Shown: one piece after another, positions 60,475-64,000 of the stretch | How the letters are laid out: every line of letters starts with the position of its first letter | How positions within the stretch are numbered: the first letter of the stretch is position 1 | NCBI RefSeq assembly: GCF_001824475.1 | Contig: NZ_MHXN01000013.1 | Span: forward strand, 1 to 64,000 | Direction of reading: 5' to 3' | DNA length: 64,000 nucleotides | Source: Phenylobacterium sp. RIFCSPHIGHO2_01_FULL_69_31 | Lineage (GTDB): Bacteria > Pseudomonadota > Alphaproteobacteria > Caulobacterales > Caulobacteraceae | Position numbers and translations under genes: made by a program | Notes under the pieces: generated by a model | Databases searched by the model: none | What the model was told of the DNA's origin: nothing | The model's input: only the letters and a program-made list of their open reading frames with translations

Positions 60475-61105
60475 CTTCTCCCAAACCAATTCATCCCCGA
60501 CGGTGGCTGCGGCCTAGCCGCGATCCGCCGCGCGCGCTCGGCGGATCAGGAGGTCGCGATCGGTCGCCTGGGTCTAAGGCAAAGCTCAAAGTCGCCGCGG
60601 GGCGAAGAGTAGATCAGGGCGCCTCGAATCCGCGCGACCTGCTCGCCTACGGCGCCTCGACTTGATCAATCCTGGTTTGGTGAAATTGCTGCGTTGCAGC
60701 AAACCTCTACGACGAACGGTGTTGAATCGACGAGCTCAAGACGCTTCTTGCGTGTGCAGCGCACAATCCGTGCGCATGCGTCAATAATTTGACGATGTAG
60801 GGAAAGCTTCTGCCCCTTGACGCTTCGACAAGGGGTTGCCAAAGGGTCCGGGCCGCTCGTCTAAAAAAGCGGTAAGACTTTGGGGTCCCCTCGTGGGAGT
60901 TCAAGGCCGTCCGCACCTTCGAAACGCCAATCCCTGCGCAAAGTCGGGAGTCCGCGTTCCGGGTCGGGCGCAGCGACAGCGCCTCTGGTGTTTCCGGGCC
61001 GCGAAAGCGGGCTGGGGCGCCGGGCTTGTTTCAACTAGGGTGGAGACGCTCTCGCGCGACGACCCTCCGGCCAATCGTGCTAGACCAACCAGGAACTGGC
61101 GACAG
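60475..61105. other. Leader and control region before exbB-exbD-tonB
   Basis: About 630 bases with no convincing gene. Two perfect inverted repeats: TTGCTGC-GTT-GCAGCAA at 60686-60702 and CCCCTTG-N9-CAAGGGG at 60813-60835. The part around 60680-60820 is markedly less GC-rich, as promoters often are here. Any iron or other regulation remains unproven. Confidence 0.5.
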
Positions 61106-62011
61106 ATGCTCGACAACAAACTGAAGACCACTTTTTCCGCTCTCCTCGGCGCCGTCGCGCTGATGGCGAGCGCGCCGGCGTTCGCCCAGGACGCCGCCGC
61201 CCCGGCCGCGCCCGCGGCCGACGCCGCCGCCGCCCCGGCCGCTGACGCCGCCGCGGCTCCCGCCGCCACCCCGGCTGAACCGGCCGCCGCTGAATCGGCC
61301 GATCCGCCGACCATGAAGGGCGCTGGCAAGCTGAATGTCGGCACCATGTTCATGGACTCCGACCCCGTCGTTAAGGTGATCATGATCGGCCTAGCTCTCG
61401 CCTCGGTGCTGAGCTGGACGATCCTCGTCACCAAGATCCTCGAGTTCAACGCGCTCAATAAGGTCTCTGACGGCTTCGTGGAGTCCTTCCGCGGCGCCAA
61501 GTCGATCAACGACATGAGCCGTATCGCGCTGAGCGAGGAATATGACGGCAACCCGCTGGCCGACATGGCCGCCGCGGCCGCCCAGGAGATCGAGCTCAGC
61601 CGCCAGGCTGGCCTGCAGATCGCCGGCGAACACCGCGACACCACGATCGACCGCGCGGCACACGCGGTGAGCGCCGTTCAGGCCTCGCTGGCTCGCCGTC
61701 TCTCGGGCGGCATGCAGTACCTGGCCTCGGTCGGCTCCAACGGTCCGTTCATCGGCCTGTTCGGCACCGTCTACGGGATCATGAACTCGTTCATCGGGAT
61801 CGCGAACACCAACACGACCAACCTGGCCGTTGTGGCGCCCGGCATCGCCGAAGCCCTGCTGGCGACTGGTCTGGGCCTGTTCGCCGCCATCCCCTCGGTT
61901 ATCTTCTACAACTACTTCCAAACCCGCATCTCCGCTTTCGGCGCGCGTTCGGAAGGGTTCGTGGCCGAGTTGATGAACGCCATTTCCCGGCAGCTCGACA
62001 AGGGGGCCTAA
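61106..62011 (+). CDS. exbB: TonB-system energiser ExbB (MotA/TolQ/ExbB family)
   Basis: 301 residues. Signal-peptide-like start (LLGAVALMASAPAFAQ) and an Ala/Pro-rich periplasmic segment, then three membrane helices: IGLALASVLSWTILVTKI; GMQYLASVGSNGPFIGLFGTVYGIMNSFIGI; VVAPGIAEALLATGLGLFAAIPSVI. The long N-terminus is typical of alphaproteobacterial ExbB. With ExbD it couples proton flow to TonB. Confidence 0.93.
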   Translation: MLDNKLKTTFSALLGAVALMASAPAFAQDAAAPAAPAADAAAAPAADAAAAPAATPAEPAAAESADPPTMKGAGKLNVGTMFMDSDPVVKVIMIGLALASVLSWTILVTKILEFNALNKVSDGFVESFRGAKSINDMSRIALSEEYDGNPLADMAAAAAQEIELSRQAGLQIAGEHRDTTIDRAAHAVSAVQASLARRLSGGMQYLASVGSNGPFIGLFGTVYGIMNSFIGIANTNTTNLAVVAPGIAEALLATGLGLFAAIPSVIFYNYFQTRISAFGARSEGFVAELMNAISRQLDKGA

Positions 62012-62016
62012 CCTAG

Positions 62017-62451
62017 ATGGCCGCCAAGCTCTCCAGTTCCGGAGGCGGCCGCTACGAAGAGACTCAGAACGCCGAGATCAACGTCACGCCCTTCGTGGAC
62101 GTCATGCTGGTCCTTCTGATTATCTTCATGGTGGCGGCGCCGATGGCGGCCGTGACGGTCAAGGTGGTTCTGCCGCCTGCCGTCGCTCCGCCCGGCACCA
62201 ATCCGCCCAAGCCGGTCTATATCTCGATCCAGCCGAACGGCGGCCTGTTCATACAGGACTTCCGGACGGACCTTCCGAGCCTGGGCGACGACCTTCGCAC
62301 CCAACTGGGCGCGACGCGGAACCCGACGAAGGAGCGCATCTTTATCCGTGCGGACAAGGACGTGCTCTACGGTGACTTCATGGGCGTGATGAACATGCTG
62401 CAGGACAACGGGTTCTACAGCGTGGCTCTCGTCGGTGAAGACAACAACTAG
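62017..62451 (+). CDS. exbD: TonB-system protein ExbD (ExbD/TolR family)
   Basis: 144 residues. Single membrane helix with the key Asp in NVTPFVDVMLVLLIIFMVAAP, then a periplasmic domain (VYISIQPNGGLFI, RIFIRADKDVLYGDFMGVMNMLQDNGF). Five bases after exbB. Confidence 0.93.
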   Translation: MAAKLSSSGGGRYEETQNAEINVTPFVDVMLVLLIIFMVAAPMAAVTVKVVLPPAVAPPGTNPPKPVYISIQPNGGLFIQDFRTDLPSLGDDLRTQLGATRNPTKERIFIRADKDVLYGDFMGVMNMLQDNGFYSVALVGEDNN

Positions 62452-62461
62452 GTGGTGACCC

Positions 62462-63166
62462 ATGACTGATGCTCACCACGAAGTTCTCACCCGGCACAAT
62501 CCGTTCGATGATCCCAAGCCGAAACGCCGGCCTGGGACCATCATCGCGCTGATCTTGGCCGTCGTCGTGCACGGGGCGCTGGGCGTCTACCTCTGGAAGA
62601 CGCGCTTCGAGCCGAAGTACAAGGAGTACTCGGATGAGGTGACGGACGTGGCTCTCATCAAGCCGGTTCCGCCGCCGCCTCCGCCGCCTCCGCCGCCTCC
62701 GCCGCCGAACACGCCGCCTCCGCCGCCGCCGAAGCTGCAGCCCCGGCCGCCCGTCGCGGTGCCCGATATGCCTTCGATCCCGCCGCTGCCGGTTCCGCCG
62801 GTCGAGCGTCGGATCGAGGAGCCTCGGCCGCCCGCCGCGCCGCCGCCCGAGCCGCCGCGCCCGTCGGTCATCACCAACCCGGATTGGCTCCGCCGTCCGA
62901 CCGGTGACGACATCAACCGCTACTATCCCGACCGTGCGTCGCGGATGGAGGTTGAGGGCCGTGCGACTTTGAGCTGCCAGGTGAACGCCCGGGGCACCCT
63001 TGAAAGCTGCTCGGTGGTGTCCGAGGAGCCGGGTGACATGGGCTTCGGCGACGCCGCCATGAAGATGTCCAGGCTCTTCAAGATGCGGCCGCAGACCCGG
63101 GACGGTCAGCCCGTCGATGGGGGCACGGTGCGGATCCCGATCCGCTTCTCCCTGCCGAAGGGCTAA
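62462..63166 (+). CDS. tonB: Energy transducer TonB
   Basis: 234 residues. N-terminal membrane anchor ([20 protein letters not shown]) with the His typical of TonB, a Pro-rich spacer (runs of Pro at about 70-100) and a C-terminal domain ([49 protein letters not shown]). It could energise receptors such as the one at 4.0-6.5 kb. Ten bases after exbD; own terminator. Confidence 0.92.
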   Translation: MTDAHHEVLTRHNPFDDPKPKRRPGTIIALILAVVVHGALGVYLWKTRFEPKYKEYSDEVTDVALIKPVPPPPPPPPPPPPPNTPPPPPPKLQPRPPVAVPDMPSIPPLPVPPVERRIEEPRPPAAPPPEPPRPSVITNPDWLRRPTGDDINRYYPDRASRMEVEGRATLSCQVNARGTLESCSVVSEEPGDMGFGDAAMKMSRLFKMRPQTRDGQPVDGGTVRIPIRFSLPKG

Positions 63167-63199
63167 GCCACCGGCCTTTGGGTCGGCCTAACGAGAACG

Positions 63200-63231
63200 A
63201 GCCCCGGTCGCGCGAGCGGCCGGGGCTTTTT
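63200..63231 (+). terminator. Rho-independent terminator after tonB
   Basis: AGCCCCGG and CCGGGGCT flank a 12-base loop, followed by TTTT. Confidence 0.85.
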
Positions 63232-63240
63232 CGTTGGCCG

Positions 63241-64000
63241 CTATTCCGCGGCGACCGCCGCAGCATTTGGGCGGCGGGGCGCAGGCTTCAGACCGAGCGG
63301 GAGACGCAGGATCGGCACGAGGCGCGCAAGGCCATAGGTCGCCAGGCAGGCCACGATCTCAAGGGCCAGGATGGCGCTTGCCTCAATGAGGGCGGGCAGG
63401 GCCAGCGGCTTCAGGAGATGGCCAGCCAGCACGATCGCCGTCTGATGGATGATGTAGAACGGGAAGACGGCTTCGGTGAGGATCGTCAGGAGCGGCGACC
63501 CCGAGCGGATATAGTGCCGGGCATAGCCGAAGAGGGCGCAGATCACCGTCCAGGCGTAGGTCTCGCGGACGAACGCCGCGACCGTGGTGAGGCTTCCGGC
63601 CTCCTGGACGTACTCGTAGCGGCGCACGAGTAGCCCCACCGCCAGGGCGGCGCATGCGGTGGCCAGGACGCCCAGCCGTCGCCGCTCCAGAAGATCCCAG
63701 GCCGCGTCGTTGCGCGCCATGACGAAGCCGAGCAGGAAGGCGGTCCCGTACTGCAGATGCCCGTAGCCGTCGGCGAAGACGATATGCGTCTCGCCCCACG
63801 CACGCGCCGCGGTGGCGCGGTAGAGACCGAAGATGAGAGCCGGCAGGAGCAGGAGCGCCGGCCCCTTGAGCAGTCGCGTCGCCCCGGCTTCGATGGCGGG
63901 CCAGAACGGCCGCAGCGCGACAGCCAGCATGGTGTAGACCCACAGGTAGGCCACGAACCACAGGTGGTTGTAGGTTGGCAGGATGAGGCCGAAGCTGGGG
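63241..64000 (-). CDS. Membrane acyltransferase (OpgC/acyltransferase-3 family), partial
   Basis: The C-terminal 253 residues; the gene continues past the right edge (the frame is open through PSFGLILPTYNHLWFVAYLW). Many membrane helices (LLLLPALIFGLYRA, YGTAFLLGFVMA, LLTILTEAVFPFYIIHQTAIVL) and the H-x-F-like NHLWFV motif are typical of acyltransferase-3/OpgC proteins that decorate glucans or surface sugars. Convergent with tonB. Confidence 0.82.
   Translation of the reverse strand, partial: PSFGLILPTYNHLWFVAYLWVYTMLAVALRPFWPAIEAGATRLLKGPALLLLPALIFGLYRATAARAWGETHIVFADGYGHLQYGTAFLLGFVMARNDAAWDLLERRRLGVLATACAALAVGLLVRRYEYVQEAGSLTTVAAFVRETYAWTVICALFGYARHYIRSGSPLLTILTEAVFPFYIIHQTAIVLAGHLLKPLALPALIEASAILALEIVACLATYGLARLVPILRLPLGLKPAPRRPNAAAVAAE

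Noticed and set aside
61180..61300. GCC/GCG-rich repeat in exbB
   Set aside because: Codes the Ala/Pro-rich N-terminal segment typical of alphaproteobacterial ExbB.
62670..62730. CCGCCGCCT tandem repeat in tonB
   Set aside because: Encodes the normal proline-rich spacer of TonB; not a regulatory repeat or CRISPR.

Overview
The window is a GC-rich, densely coding chromosomal segment of an alphaproteobacterium, most likely from Caulobacteraceae (Phenylobacterium/Caulobacter relatives). The pointers are murA-DUF2948-hisD, UPF0262 / LMW phosphatase / infA / maf / RNase E-G / yacG, cysE next to DUF3126, a GTP-type PEP carboxykinase, a FecI-FecR-TonB receptor set, and LexA-type boxes of the alphaproteobacterial GTTC-N7-GTTC form. 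These assignments are from reading the sequence; no database was searched.

Layout. 1-3.1 kb: start of an IS110-type transposase cut by the window edge, a decayed HWE histidine-kinase tail, a BamB-like beta-propeller protein and a PEP-CTERM protein. 3.1-8.2 kb (minus strand): a glycosyltransferase, then receptor, FecR anti-sigma and FecI-type sigma factor in the order expected for cell-surface signalling. 8.7-19.3 kb: housekeeping and metabolic genes (pckG, CapD-like epimerase, porin, SDR, queF, nitroreductase, Nudix, cysE, DUF3126, SRAP). 19.3-21.1 kb: a phage-type control region with a LexA/CI-like self-cleaving repressor divergent from a run of small overlapping genes. 21.2-31.9 kb: TPR protein, GNAT, hydrolase, beta-lactamase-like protein, two divergent hybrid histidine kinases, phosphatase and response regulator.

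32.0-51.0 kb holds an unusual set of P22-like short-tailed-phage structural genes: small and large terminase, portal, scaffold-like protein, coat protein, gp4-like adaptor, fibre proteins, a gp10-like hub, an injection-like protein, and a lysis block (holin-like, M15 endolysin, small lipoprotein). The set is broken up by cargo: GlsB/YeaQ, an ExbB-like membrane protein with a BlaI regulator, OsmC, pairs of small membrane proteins, and an FkbM methyltransferase. I see no integrase, replication or recombination gene in the window. Five exact GTTC-N7-GTTC boxes lie in intergenic positions in or near this region; three stand 43-57 bases before a cargo gene. Two boxes belong to 73-bp near-identical repeats 13.3 kb apart. 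I read this as a domesticated or gene-transfer-agent-like podovirus cluster, probably under DNA-damage control. That reading is inference.

51.0-64.0 kb returns to core genome: DUF2239, tRNA-Thr, murA, DUF2948, hisD, MscS channel, SH3 protein, UPF0262, LMW phosphatase, infA, maf, RNase E/G, yacG, tRNA-Phe, exbB-exbD-tonB and the end of a membrane acyltransferase. The exbBD-tonB set could energise the TonB-dependent receptor at 4-6.5 kb. The most unexpected detail is at 43.2-43.6 kb: the second of two tandem paralogous small membrane proteins has an in-frame TGA exactly where its neighbour has a conserved cysteine (codon 86 in both).
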